A stretch of 64,000 nucleotides of DNA, from positions 992,001 through 1,056,000 of the forward strand of contig JAMWFC010000054.1 in NCBI GenBank assembly GCA_027475525.1. Direction: 5' to 3'. Each line of letters opens with the position of its first letter. Within the stretch, counting starts at the first letter, position 1. The stretch is from Macrolepiota albuminosa (Eukaryota > Basidiomycota > Agaricomycetes > Agaricales > Agaricaceae). The notes below the pieces were generated by a model, which saw nothing but the letters and a program-made list of their open reading frames with translations, did no database searches and had not been told where the DNA came from. The position numbers and the translations under genes were made by a program. Below, in pieces: positions 47,076 to 56,540 of this stretch.

Positions 47076-47283
47076 CAGTCTTTTTGCCGAACTTTCTTGA
47101 CAGTCCCGTTATGTATCCTATAGTGTAGTGGTAAATCAAAATGTATATACTTATTCTGCCGAGGTAAGTAAGTAAGGAGAGAGAAAAGAAAGACAGAAAC
47201 ATTGCAAGTAATTTGGCGGGAGAGAGAAATTCGAGTGATGGGAGTTGAATCCCTACCGAATCCAGAGGCGAGGGTTACGCCCG

Positions 47284-48456
47284 TCACTGCCGTCTGTGAG
47301 TCCTGCGCCCGGGGGGGTCGTTTCCCAGGTGCCGTTGTTGAAAGTCCCGGAGTTTGTCGAGGGCGCCTTCGAGGTTTTGGCGCGGTTCCCAAGTGTCGTC
47401 TTCCGGGCCGTATCCCTTCCATCGTACGAGGAAGTGGGGTCGTCCACGAATGTTCCGGGAGTTGAGGATGTCTTTGACCTCGTAGTGGTACTTGTCCTCG
47501 ACCTCGACCGGGGGAGGGGGCTCGGGGCGTCGTTCAGGGAAGGGATCCGGGGGGTGTTGTTCCAGGAGGCGGACGTGGAATACCGGGTGCAGACCTTTTA
47601 GTCCCGGGGGGAGCTCGATCTTGTAGGCGTGGGATGAGACCTTCTTCAATATTTTGAACGGGCCGAGACGCTTGTGATCGAGTTTTGGGGAGGGCCGGCG
47701 GGTGCGGAGGTGTCGTCAATCTAACCATACCTTTGTCCCGGGGGCCCAGTCGGGGGTGTCTTCCCGTTTCCGGTCGGCGTGTTTCACGTAGGCCCGGTTC
47801 GCGGTGTCGATCTCTTCCCGGAGGAACTCGTGAAGGGATTGGAGATCCCGGGCGACCTCGTGGGCGGCGTGCGACGGGATGTCCCGGAGCGAGAGCGTCA
47901 GTCGAGGGTGGTATCCCTTGTTGGCAAAGAAGGGTGATACCCCGGTGGCAGAGTGTGGCGTGTTGTTGTAGGTGAACTCGGCCAGGGGGAGCTCGGCGCG
48001 CCAGTCGTCCTGCAAGTAGTTGACGTACAGCCGGAGGTACTGCTCGAGGGACTGGTTGACCCTTTCGGTTTGGCCGTCGGTTTCGGGGTGGTAGGCGGTA
48101 GAGAGGTTAGTCTTTACTTCAAGTGCCTTACACAGGGAAGTCCAAAACTTGGACACGAAGAGAGGGCCACGGTCGGAGACAATGTCGTCTGGGAGTCCAT
48201 GTTTGGCGAAGACGTGCTTGAGGAACAGCCGGGCGAAGTCCGGGGCGGTGTCCGTGGTGTGGCAGGGTAGGAAGATGCCCTGTTTGGTCAGCCTGCACAC
48301 AACGACGAGAATAGCATCGAACCCTTCAGATTCCGGGAGCTCGACAATGTGGTCTAGAGATATGGAGGACCAGGGGCGTCGCCCGACCGGCAGGGGTTTC
48401 AGGAGTCCGTACGGTCGGTGTCGGGGGACCTTGGCCCGGAGGCAGGGCTCGCACGA
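47284..48456 (-). pseudogene. Inner gypsy integrase and chromodomain
   Basis: Minus-strand continuation of pol. The integrase core shows VCRLTKQGIFLPCH, FAKHGLPDDIVSDRGPLF and STAYHPETDGQTERVNQ, with the DDE residues visible. The chromodomain near 47340-47500 reads [20 protein letters not shown] and [13 protein letters not shown], which in chromoviruses reads histone marks to target heterochromatin. TGA codons at about 48458 and 47717 interrupt the frame at positions expecting Arg. Confidence 0.93.
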
Positions 48457-50355
48457 TCAAATGTAATGGGTCACGTCCTTCTTCAACCCTGGCCAAAAGT
48501 AAGTCCGGGAGATGAGCTGGAGGGTCTTACGTATTCCAGGATGTCCCCGGAGTTTGTGGTCGTGATGTTGGCGGAGGATGTCGTAGCGAAGTCGGACGTG
48601 ATCCGGGACGTAGATGCGGCCGTCCCGGACGAGGAGTTTCTCGTCGGAGGACAAGGAGAAGGCGGGGTCCTGGTCGGTTCCGTCGGGAGAGTTTTGGGGG
48701 TCGTGATCGGTGAAGTACTTGTCTCGGGGAGCGCGGCGGATCTGGTTCAGGGTTCCTTCATCGTTTAAGATCAGTACGGCATTCAGATGTTCGGGAGGGA
48801 TCACCACGCGATGATTGAACGCATTGCGTTCCGCTTCGAACGACTTTTTGGGATAGACGTCTGGACGATGGGTGAGGGCATCGGGTTTAGCTCCGAGTTG
48901 TCCCAGGCGGTACTGGATCGTGAAGTCGTATTCCGAGAGGACCTCGGACCACCGGGCCTGCCGTCGACTAAGCTGCTTGGTCGTGGTGAAGTACTGCAGG
49001 TTGTTGTGATCCGAGTAGACCTGGATCCGGTGCCGGGCTCCCTCGAGGTAGGCTCGCCATTGCTTGAAGGCTTCGACGATGGCGAGGAGCTCCTTGTCGT
49101 AGATGTCGTAGTTGAGCTCGGCGTCGATCATGGACCGGGTGTAGAAGGCAACGGGCCGGGGTTCTCCTCCGTCAGGTTCCATCTGCGAGAGGATCCCGGC
49201 GATGGCGTAGTCGGAGGCGTTGCATTCCAGGATAATCGGGAGGGTCGGGTCGTAGTGCCGGAGTACGGGGGCGGTCGTGAAAGCCTCCTTGAGCAGGTTA
49301 AAGACACTCTGACACTTACTGTCCCAGTTCCAGGCGACGTCCTTGCGCGTGAGCCGGTTGAGGGGTTTCGTGATACCGGAGTAGTTATCTATGAACCTCC
49401 GGTAGAAATTAGCGAAACCCAGGAAAGATTGTACTTCCTTGACGTTCCGGGGTTGCGGCCAGTTGACGATGGCCTCGACCTTGTGGGGATCCATGCGGAC
49501 GCCATTCGGGGATACTATGACGCCAAGATACTCAACCTCTTCGGTATGGAATGAACACTTCTCGGGCTTGGCGTGGAGGTTGTGCTCCCGGAGGCGCTCG
49601 AGGACTTGCCGGACATGCTTCTGGTGATCCTCCGGTGAGTCGGAATAAATGAGGATGTCGTCCAGGTAGACGATCACGAAGACGTCGCTCATGTCGTGGA
49701 AGATGTCGTTCATGAAGTATTGGAACGTGGCGGAGGAGTTAGTCATTCCGAAAGGCATTACAAGGTACTCAAACAGACCATACCGCGTGCGGAACGCAGT
49801 TTTCCACTCGTGTCCCGGGGCGATGCGGACGTTGTTGTAACCGGAGCGGAGGTCGATCTTCGTATAAACCTTGGCACTGCGGAGTCGATCGACCAGATCG
49901 CCAATGAGCGGGAGCGGGTAGCGGTTCTTCTTGGTGATCTTATTGAGTCCCCGGTAGTCGACACAGAGTCGGAGCGAGCCGTCCTTCTTCTTGGCAAATA
50001 GAACTGGGGCTCCGGCGGCGGAGGCAGAGGGTCGGATGAATCCCTTACCGAGCATTTTGTCGAGGTAGTCCTTGAGGGCCCGGAGCTCGACCTCCGACAT
50101 GTTGTACACCTTGCCGAAAGGGGGGTTGGCTCCTTCCTCGAGGTCGATGGTGTGATCATAGGGGCGGTGAGGGGGGATCTCCTTGGCGTCTCCTTCGGAG
50201 AATACGTCAGCGAACTTGTGATACTCCGGGGGAACTACTTCTCGGAGGATCTGCTCCTCGGTTTTCGGCTCCGGGGGAATAGCGTCCCCTCGTAGGTGTT
50301 CCTCCGGGAGAGAAGGCGAGGTGTGCAGCTGAAACGTGGGAATTCCATCCCTCAT
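48457..50355 (-). CDS. Inner gypsy reverse transcriptase / RNase H
   Basis: A 632-residue open frame. RT motifs include [46 protein letters not shown] and the catalytic [12 protein letters not shown]. RNase H follows, with [17 protein letters not shown] (N for the usual D of VECDAS), [16 protein letters not shown] and [10 protein letters not shown]. The C-terminal end starts the integrase zinc region ([14 protein letters not shown]). It ends at a TGA where Arg is expected after THYI, so the original frame ran on into the integrase. Confidence 0.95.
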   Translation of the reverse strand: MRDGIPTFQLHTSPSLPEEHLRGDAIPPEPKTEEQILREVVPPEYHKFADVFSEGDAKEIPPHRPYDHTIDLEEGANPPFGKVYNMSEVELRALKDYLDKMLGKGFIRPSASAAGAPVLFAKKKDGSLRLCVDYRGLNKITKKNRYPLPLIGDLVDRLRSAKVYTKIDLRSGYNNVRIAPGHEWKTAFRTRYGLFEYLVMPFGMTNSSATFQYFMNDIFHDMSDVFVIVYLDDILIYSDSPEDHQKHVRQVLERLREHNLHAKPEKCSFHTEEVEYLGVIVSPNGVRMDPHKVEAIVNWPQPRNVKEVQSFLGFANFYRRFIDNYSGITKPLNRLTRKDVAWNWDSKCQSVFNLLKEAFTTAPVLRHYDPTLPIILECNASDYAIAGILSQMEPDGGEPRPVAFYTRSMIDAELNYDIYDKELLAIVEAFKQWRAYLEGARHRIQVYSDHNNLQYFTTTKQLSRRQARWSEVLSEYDFTIQYRLGQLGAKPDALTHRPDVYPKKSFEAERNAFNHRVVIPPEHLNAVLILNDEGTLNQIRRAPRDKYFTDHDPQNSPDGTDQDPAFSLSSDEKLLVRDGRIYVPDHVRLRYDILRQHHDHKLRGHPGIRKTLQLISRTYFWPGLKKDVTHYI

Positions 50356-50639
50356 GAGGCGGGCGAAGGGGGCGGCCCCAATGATCCTGATGTCGAGTGC
50401 GCTCGGGTTGATCGGAGTTGCGGAAGCATCGGCCGGAGCAGGTGTGACACGTGTCTGAGACCGGCAGGAGTAGTTCGGCCCTTTGTACTTGTTCCGAGAA
50501 ATGTTTGGGGGTCGATCGGGGGCCTTGCGGTCTCAGATGGGCGGGGGTGGTGCATGCGTGGGGGGCGCGGCAGTTGTCCCGGGGGTGTCGGGCGTCGGGT
50601 CGCTTCCTAGAGCCCGGAGGTGCACGGCGGTCGAGGGGT

Positions 50640-51080
50640 GGTCTTTGGGCCCCGGGAAGGTCATGGTGAGCGTCCTCCAGTCGATGTCGGGGTTCGTGTC
50701 GCGCAGCCAGGGTAGTCCCAGCACCATCGGGGTCGATTCGTGAAGTCGCGTGACCAGGAAGTCGGAAGTGAACTCGTAGTTGTTGTCCAGGGTCACGCGT
50801 CCCGAGTGAGACCTTTGGATGGGGCCGGAGGAGGAGGGGGTGCCGTCGAGGCGCTGCAGGCGGAGGGGCTGGTCGAGGGAGTCGTGGGGGAGGTCGAGGG
50901 CGTCGCTGATGAAAACCCCGGTGGCTCCGCTGTCAGGCGGAGGGGCTGGTCGAGGGAGTCGTGGGGGAGGTCGAGGGCGTCGCTGATGAAAACCCCGGTG
51001 GCTCCGCTGTCAATAAGGGCCGATATCGGTCCCGGGGCGCCGTCCAGCCTGGCATTGATGATGAAGGATCGGGACGAACA
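50640..51080 (-). pseudogene. Second retropepsin-like domain, inner gypsy
   Basis: Reads SFIINARLDGAPG, ISALIDSGATGVFIS and, near the end, MVLGLPWLRDTNPDIDWR. The catalytic DSGA triad is intact. The frame is split by the 77 bp duplication at 50857. It lies directly C-terminal to another retropepsin-like domain. Confidence 0.8.
50857..51010. repeat. 77 bp tandem duplication 4
   Basis: Two units beginning CAGGCGGAGGGGCTGG inside the second protease-like domain. Confidence 0.96.
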
Positions 51081-51189
51081 AGACTGGAGCCCGGGGGGTG
51101 GTGGGGGCTCGTCCGGGGGGTCCTTCGGGGTCGGATTTGCGGAGTGGGGGATGTTGAAAGGGGAGTTGCTGGTCGTCGGGGGTCGGGTC

Positions 51190-51660
51190 CTGGGTCAGGC
51201 GAAGGGTGAGGTGTCGCCAATCGATGCGGGGGTTAGTGTCTCGGAGCCACGGGAGCCCTAGGACCAGGGGTGCAGAAGGGTGGAGTTTGGTTATCAACAT
51301 CTGGAGGGTGTGGTGTCTCGGAGCCACGGGAGCCCTAGGACCAGGGGTGCAGAAGGGTGGAGTTTGGTTATCAACATCTGGAGGGTGTGAGTTTGTCCGT
51401 TGGCGAAGGTGACGGGCATACGCACAAAATGAGTGATGTCCCCCGCCGTAGAGGCGTCGCCGTCGAAGAGGCAGAGCCGTACCGGGACCGGGAGTCGCTG
51501 GGCGGGTTCCGGGGCGAGGGTAGACCATGCTTCGTCGATGAAGTTGTCGGTGGCGCCGCTGTCGACGAGGGTGTTGAGGGGAGTTCCGGAGGGGGTGAGG
51601 CGGGTTTTGAGGAGGAGGGAGTGCGAAGAGTGGGAGGGTAGATAAGCCGTGAGGGTGTCC
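51190..51660 (-). pseudogene. First retropepsin-like domain, inner gypsy
   Basis: Reads LNTLVDSGATDNFIDEAW, then LVLGLPWLRDTNPRIDWR. The DSGA active site is intact. The 77 bp duplication at 51236 breaks the frame. Confidence 0.82.
51236..51389. repeat. 77 bp tandem duplication 5
   Basis: Two units beginning GTGTCTCGGAGCC inside the first protease-like domain. Confidence 0.96.
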
Positions 51661-51745
51661 GGTATGAGTGTCGTAGAGCGAAGATGTGAGACCGGGGCGG
51701 AGAAGACGTCGGGGTCGATTCCGCGATTTAGGGCGTCTTCCGGGT

Positions 51746-52985
51746 CTAAATCGCCGGGTCGTTTTCCGAATACTCGTAGGTGGCGTCCTCTCCTTCGAAG
51801 GTCCAGGTGGCACGTCCCATGACCTGTCGTTTGGGGCACTCGGAGATGAAATGATCTTTCTCACCACAGAGTATGCAAACACCCTCCCTTCTCCGTCGTT
51901 CCTGCACATCCGTCGGGACTTCGATCCAGGGTCGTCCCTTCTTTTGAAGCCGGTTGGCTCGGAGGGCCTCCTCGTCCCGTTCGTCGTCGAAGTCGAAGTC
52001 TTCGGGGTCTTCCGGGGGTTCCTCGGGGCTTGGCACGTCGCCCGGGTCGTGGGCGGCCACGGCGGCGTTGAGTTGGGCCTGGGGGCGGGCGCCACTGCCG
52101 GGGTTAGCATTGGGCGGGCCGCGACTCACCGGGGGTCGGCCGCCAGGGAACGCGGGGGGACCGGGGTTTCGACCTTGGGGGTTGAGGGCTTCGCCGGAGG
52201 GCCAACCGGGGGTCGGCCGCCAGGGAACGCGGGGGGACCGGGGTTTCGACCTTGGGGGTTGAGGGCTTCGCCGGAGGGCCAGGGGGTCCTCCTCTAGGGT
52301 TCCAGGGGGGTCGGGAATTCGAATACTCGCTGCGGTCTTCCCAGTAGCGTTGGTCGATCTGCATGACGAGGGCCTTGTACCCGTCGTAGGAGGGTTGTTT
52401 CAGGGCGAGTCGGAGGACGTCCTTGATGTGTTGTGGCAGGGCGCGGCAGAGGGCGTACCGGAGGGCGCTGTAGTTCCAACCTGTTTCGTAAGCTTCCTTC
52501 TCAAAACGTACGATAAAGGTGGTGAAACGTTCTTCCGAGCGCATCCGGAGATTGAAGAGGTTGTCCTCGGCCTCGGCCACGGTGTTGTAGATTCCGAACT
52601 TCCCGGAGAACTCGTCGACGAAGGCCTGCCAGCGAGCGAGTGCCGAATTGTTGGGGTCGAACTGGATGAGGGCCGTGTAGTGATCGAAGGCGATCCCCTG
52701 GAGGTATGATGCGGCAAAGGCCACCCGGGAGCTGTCAACCTGAAACGTGAGCGGCTTTGCCTGAAACGTATTGAGACACTGAGTGAGGAAGGTACGCCAT
52801 TTTTGGGGGTCCCGGCCCGTGAAAGCGTCAGGCTTTTGGATGTCCAATCGTCCTTCGCGGGCGAGGGCGTCGCGAGCGTCGTCCGGTCCGGCAGCGTTGC
52901 GGGGGGGAGGGCCAGCATTGTAATAGTAGTAGTAATGATTACCCCCCCTCCTTGAGGAGGAAAAGCACCAAGGGCGGGGCCCCAC
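51746..52985 (-). pseudogene. Inner gypsy gag core and zinc knuckle
   Basis: Retrotransposon gag domain with PDAFTGRDPQKWRTFLTQC, YLQGIAFDHYTALIQ and FGIYNTVAEAEDNLFNLRM. A CX2CX4HX4C knuckle (CILCGEKDHFISEC) lies near 51870. A 77 bp duplication at 52128 separates the two. After removing it the frames still do not join perfectly, so a second small indel or a frameshift site may exist. Confidence 0.85.
52128..52281. repeat. 77 bp tandem duplication 6
   Basis: Two units beginning ACCGGGGGTCGGCCGCC in the gag region. Confidence 0.96.
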
Positions 52986-53112
52986 CCGCCGGGAGGTCCT
53001 CCTCCGGGCGGCTCACCTGGGGGACCACGCCCGGGAGGCCCGTTGTCCCAAGGGGGTTCGTTCCTGCCAGGAGGGGGGCCGGGTCTCCACGCCGGGAGTG
53101 GCGGAGGTGGAG

Positions 53113-53266
53113 GGCCTGGGGGTCGTCCTCGAGGTTCAGCTGGGGGTGGCGGAGGCGGTCGGGGAGGGTTCGGCGGTGTCGGGTCGGGCGGCCTGGGGGT
53201 CGTCCTCGAGGTTCAGCTGGGGGTGGCGGAGGCGGTCGGGGAGGGTTCGGCGGTGTTGGGTCGGGC
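53113..53266. repeat. 77 bp tandem duplication 7
   Basis: Two units beginning GGCCTGGGGGTCGTCC, with a single C/T mismatch near the end. Confidence 0.93.
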
Positions 53267-53734
53267 AGAGGGGGATTAGGTGCTGGGTCGGGTGCCGGGT
53301 TGCGCGGGGGACGTTCAATCCGGAAGGGTCGGGCTTGCATCGGGGGTCACGGGGGGTTCCGTAAGTCGAAGTGGGGTGGCGGATCGTGGCGGAAGTTGCG
53401 TTCCGGAGGGGCCGGGGCGGACGTGGGGGGCGGTGCTGGTGCCGGGGCAGGTGCGGGCGCGGGACGTTGTTTGTTGTTGTCGCACGTGAGCTCGTCAATG
53501 TAGCATAGCGTGTTGTCCGTACTAGGGGTGTCCGCCCGGGCTCTACCGGGGCTCGTCGGGGGCGGGGGTCAGGCGTTGTCCATTCGCGGGAGGGGTTCCA
53601 GGGGTCTCTGGGGCTGCCTCCAGGTCTCGAAGGTACTAGGAACGGAGTTAGCCCTGCGGCGAGTTGACAAGCCTACCGTGCGAGCAGCGGGTTGATCGAA
53701 GAGGCCTCCAGTCGGGTTGAGGGACCGTAATATG

Positions 53735-53888
53735 GCTGAGGCGTTCTGCCGTTCTTCCCGTTGTCGTTGCTCCAGAGTGGGGACCGTGGGGGCTGCCGGG
53801 ACTGCTGGGGCGCTGAGGCGTTCTGCCGTTCTTCCCGTTGTCGTTGCTCCAGAGTGGGGACCGTGGGGGCTGCCGGGACTGCTGGGGC
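53735..53888. repeat. 77 bp tandem duplication 8
   Basis: Two units beginning GCTGAGGCGTTCTGCC. Confidence 0.96.
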
Positions 53889-54057
53889 CGGTTCTGGGGG
53901 TTCCCGTCGAATGTGAATCGAGCGACCTGGGTCCGCGGGGTCGTTGAGGGGCCGAGGGGAGGGGGACGCATGGACTTCGTCGAGCAGTTGCTGTAATTCT
54001 TCCCGGAGGATCGTGTTGCGCCTATACTTTACCATGGTTTGCTCCGGGAGTTCTCCT

Positions 54058-54211
54058 CACGTGAGGCGATCCCCGAATTCGACCAGGCAGTGAGCCCATT
54101 CCTCCGGAGTGCCTTCGAAGTCGTCGTGTCCGAACACGTGAGGCGATCCCCGAATTCGACCAGGCAGTGAGCCCATTCCTCCGGAGTGCCTTCGAAGTCG
54201 TCGTGTCCGAA
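54058..54211. repeat. 77 bp tandem duplication 9
   Basis: Two units beginning CACGTGAGGCGATCCC. Confidence 0.96.
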
Positions 54212-54310
54212 CTCCACGAGCAGCGTCCTTGTCCGTTGCGCGAAGCTCTCTGGCGAGATCCTGAGGGAGCGGAGTACCTCGTCCCGTTGCCGTTCATACT
54301 CCTCGAGGCG

Positions 54311-54464
54311 TCGTCGTCCCATTGGCGAGGGAGGGGTTCGAGCGGGTGGGGCGGCGGCCGGGTAATGACGAAGGGGGTAGTCAGGCATCGTCGTCCCATT
54401 GGCGAGGGAGGGGTTCGAGCGGGTGGGGCGGCGGCCGGGTAATGACGAAGGGGGTAGTCAGGGT
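54311..54464. repeat. 77 bp tandem duplication 10
   Basis: Two units beginning TCGTCGTCCCATTGG. Confidence 0.96.
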
Positions 54465-54888
54465 AGGGGGGTCCTCGAGGTTCTCGGGGTTGGGGGATGG
54501 GGCGCTGATAACCGTAGTAGGGGGTGGGTGCAAAGGGGCTCTCGCTGGGGGAAATCGGGCGAGGTCCACTGGGTGCGGGTGGGGTCTCCGGCAGGCCCCC
54601 GGAGATGCTCCGGTATGAGGGGACCTCCACGGATCGTGCCATGGCTAAGTTGGGCGGAGGGGCCCAGCTGGCTGAGGGCCCTAGGTCGTAGAGGGACGGG
54701 TCGGGGGCCCAGTGGCGGTGGTGATATGGAGGTTCGTACGGGAGAGGTGGGTAGACAGGGTGGGGGGTCTGCGCGGAGTAGTGGTCGGGTACCGGGCGTC
54801 CATAAGGGTCGGTCTGGTACCCCGTGGGGTAGTAGGTGTGAGTATACGTAGCCATCAAGAACGGTGTAAGGAAAGAGTCTTGATATTA

Positions 54889-55628
54889 TGTCAGGTTCCG
54901 CTGAATCGGGGGCTTTCCGGGAAAGCGATGCCCTTATGATGCGGACTTGATCTACGGATACTCGGGTGTCTGGAACTCCGGGGCTAGGACTCCGGGGTTC
55001 AAGACGAGGACAGGGGTAATCCCGGGAGAGGGGACTAGAGTCCGGGGGTTTTGGATGAGAGTGGCTGGGAGTTAGAGGGGGTCGAGTCGTGAACCGGAGG
55101 TTCTAAGACGAGACCAAGTTAGTAACTTAAGAGTCGCGAAGTGCGTACCAAACTTATAGCACGCAAATACTAAGGCGTGCCAGTCGAAGCGTACCAAACG
55201 AGGCATACCAGTCAAACAAGAGGGCACGCAATATCCAAGTAACAGTTATGCAATATCAAGACTAGCGAATACAACAAGGAACTACGCTATAAGTACTACG
55301 GGACCCGGTCTCGGGGTTCCGGGGTGTCTGGGATGGGCTCCGGGGGTCATTGAGTAGCGGCAGGGGCTGTATACCGGGATCGCACGTGTGGGGCGCGTGA
55401 TCAATTGGCGCGGAGGGAGCTATGATGCGTGATGCGTGATAGCCGGAAATGGGCCGCGTGATCCAGTCGTTGATCGGGGCTGGTGGCGGCTGATGGCGGT
55501 CCTTGATGCACGTGATGGCGGTGTCGGCGGTTGTGATGGCGGGGCGTGTCCTGTGGGGTCGGAGGGAGGGTCCCGGAGGGTGTTCCGGGGGTGTCCCGGG
55601 GTGGGCCCGGAGGGGAGGGGTCGTGACA
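54889..55628 (-). repeat. Inner gypsy 5' LTR (right)
   Basis: 740 bp, TGTCAGG...GTGACA, followed by the GTAAT target-site duplication. Confidence 0.95.
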
Positions 55629-56520
55629 GTAATCCTTGATAGTAGCGCTATGCTCAGTCTCGAATTGTAGGGCTGCTTGGTGACGGGCGCTAAAGACTAC
55701 CTCATGGAGTCGCTCTAAATCTTCCTTCCTTCACTGGAGATCAATAGCTCGTCTGGCGATCAGGTCGGTAGTTGCTAAAATGCTGTTGGGTGCTGGCTGA
55801 AGGTAGGTCGCTTCTATAATGTCGGCAGGGAGTAACAGATGGGTGCCAGTAGCCACGTAATAGGGAGAACAACCCATGCGCTTACGAATAGTAACTCTTT
55901 CCGACCAAAACACTGAATACGTTGCCTCACTCCAACGAGACTCGTCGCCATCGACCGCCTTGAAGAGCGCTTGCCGAACGTCAAAGTGTGGTCTCTCTAC
56001 CAGGCCATTGGCGCGCTTGTTGTAGCCAGATACTCGAATGTGGTGAATGTTGTATTTCTTGGCGAGATATGTTAGCGCTTTGATAATTGGCGCACCGTTA
56101 TCCGTGACGATTTCTCTTAGCGCTCCCCAACGGCAAATGACGTCCTCAAATAGCCACTTGGCGACCGCGTCGGTATTTTCTCTCTGAAGCATTCGAAATT
56201 CAGGCCAGTGGATTAGCGAGCAACGACCTTGAATGATGTACTTGTAGCGACCAGATTTGGGCATGTGCATGGTATCGACGTAGATTTTGCTGAAGAGGGG
56301 AGCTGGCATTGCAACGGTTGGCGGTATGAGCACTTGGCGTGTTTGTTGAATTTGGCAGAGGTGGCAAGTCCTAATGTACCAGGCAATGTTGGCACTAGCG
56401 TGTGGCCACCAGAATCGTTCTAACAGAGAAGCTCGGGTAGCGTACAGACCTCTATGTCCTAGCTCGTCATGCATGGCATGCAGGACTCGTAAGCGACTTT
56501 CTGGCTTAATGATCAGCTTG
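55629..56520 (-). pseudogene. Outer gypsy integrase
   Basis: Minus-strand frame with HDELGHRGLYATRASLLERF and TCHLCQIQ (zinc HHCC), then IYVDTMHMPKSGRYKYIIQ, IVTDNGAPIIKAL and NGLVERPHFDVRQAL, which carry the catalytic D, D and E. An in-frame stop follows RRAIDLQ near 55731, and the frame resumes to 55629, where the inner element interrupts it. Confidence 0.92.
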
Positions 56521-56540
56521 TGAGCGCCATCTCAATTTCG

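Larger units (their letters stand above)
52990..54858 (-). pseudogene. Inner gypsy gag N-terminal region
   Basis: Begins MATYTHTYYPTGYQTDPYGR at about 54855. The first part is Pro/Tyr-rich and disordered. It continues through RRRLEEYERQRDEVLRSLRI and VEFGHDDFEGTPEEWAHCL, then another Pro/Arg-rich linker. Four 77 bp duplications (53113, 53735, 54058, 54311) break the frame. Removing the one at 54311 joins the two flanking frames exactly. Confidence 0.78.
44338..55628 (-). mobile_element. Inner Ty3/gypsy chromodomain element (11.3 kb, GC-rich)
   Basis: LTRs at 44338-45154 and 54889-55628 have perfect TGTCA...TGACA ends. The 5 bp target-site duplication GTAAT (44333-44337 and 55629-55633) flanks the element. 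Minus-strand order is gag (54858 to about 51700), two retropepsin-like domains, RT/RNase H, integrase and a chromodomain, so it belongs to the chromovirus type. A plus-strand accessory gene sits between pol and the 3' LTR. Base composition is much richer in G+C than the surrounding outer element and genes. LTR copies differ by roughly 2 percent, almost all transitions, apart from one 77 bp duplication in the left copy. Confidence 0.96.

Noticed and set aside
48787..49554. Long plus-strand open frame opposite the inner gypsy RT
   Set aside because: It is the antisense shadow of a GC-rich, strongly coding minus-strand RT gene; it shows no family resemblance of its own.
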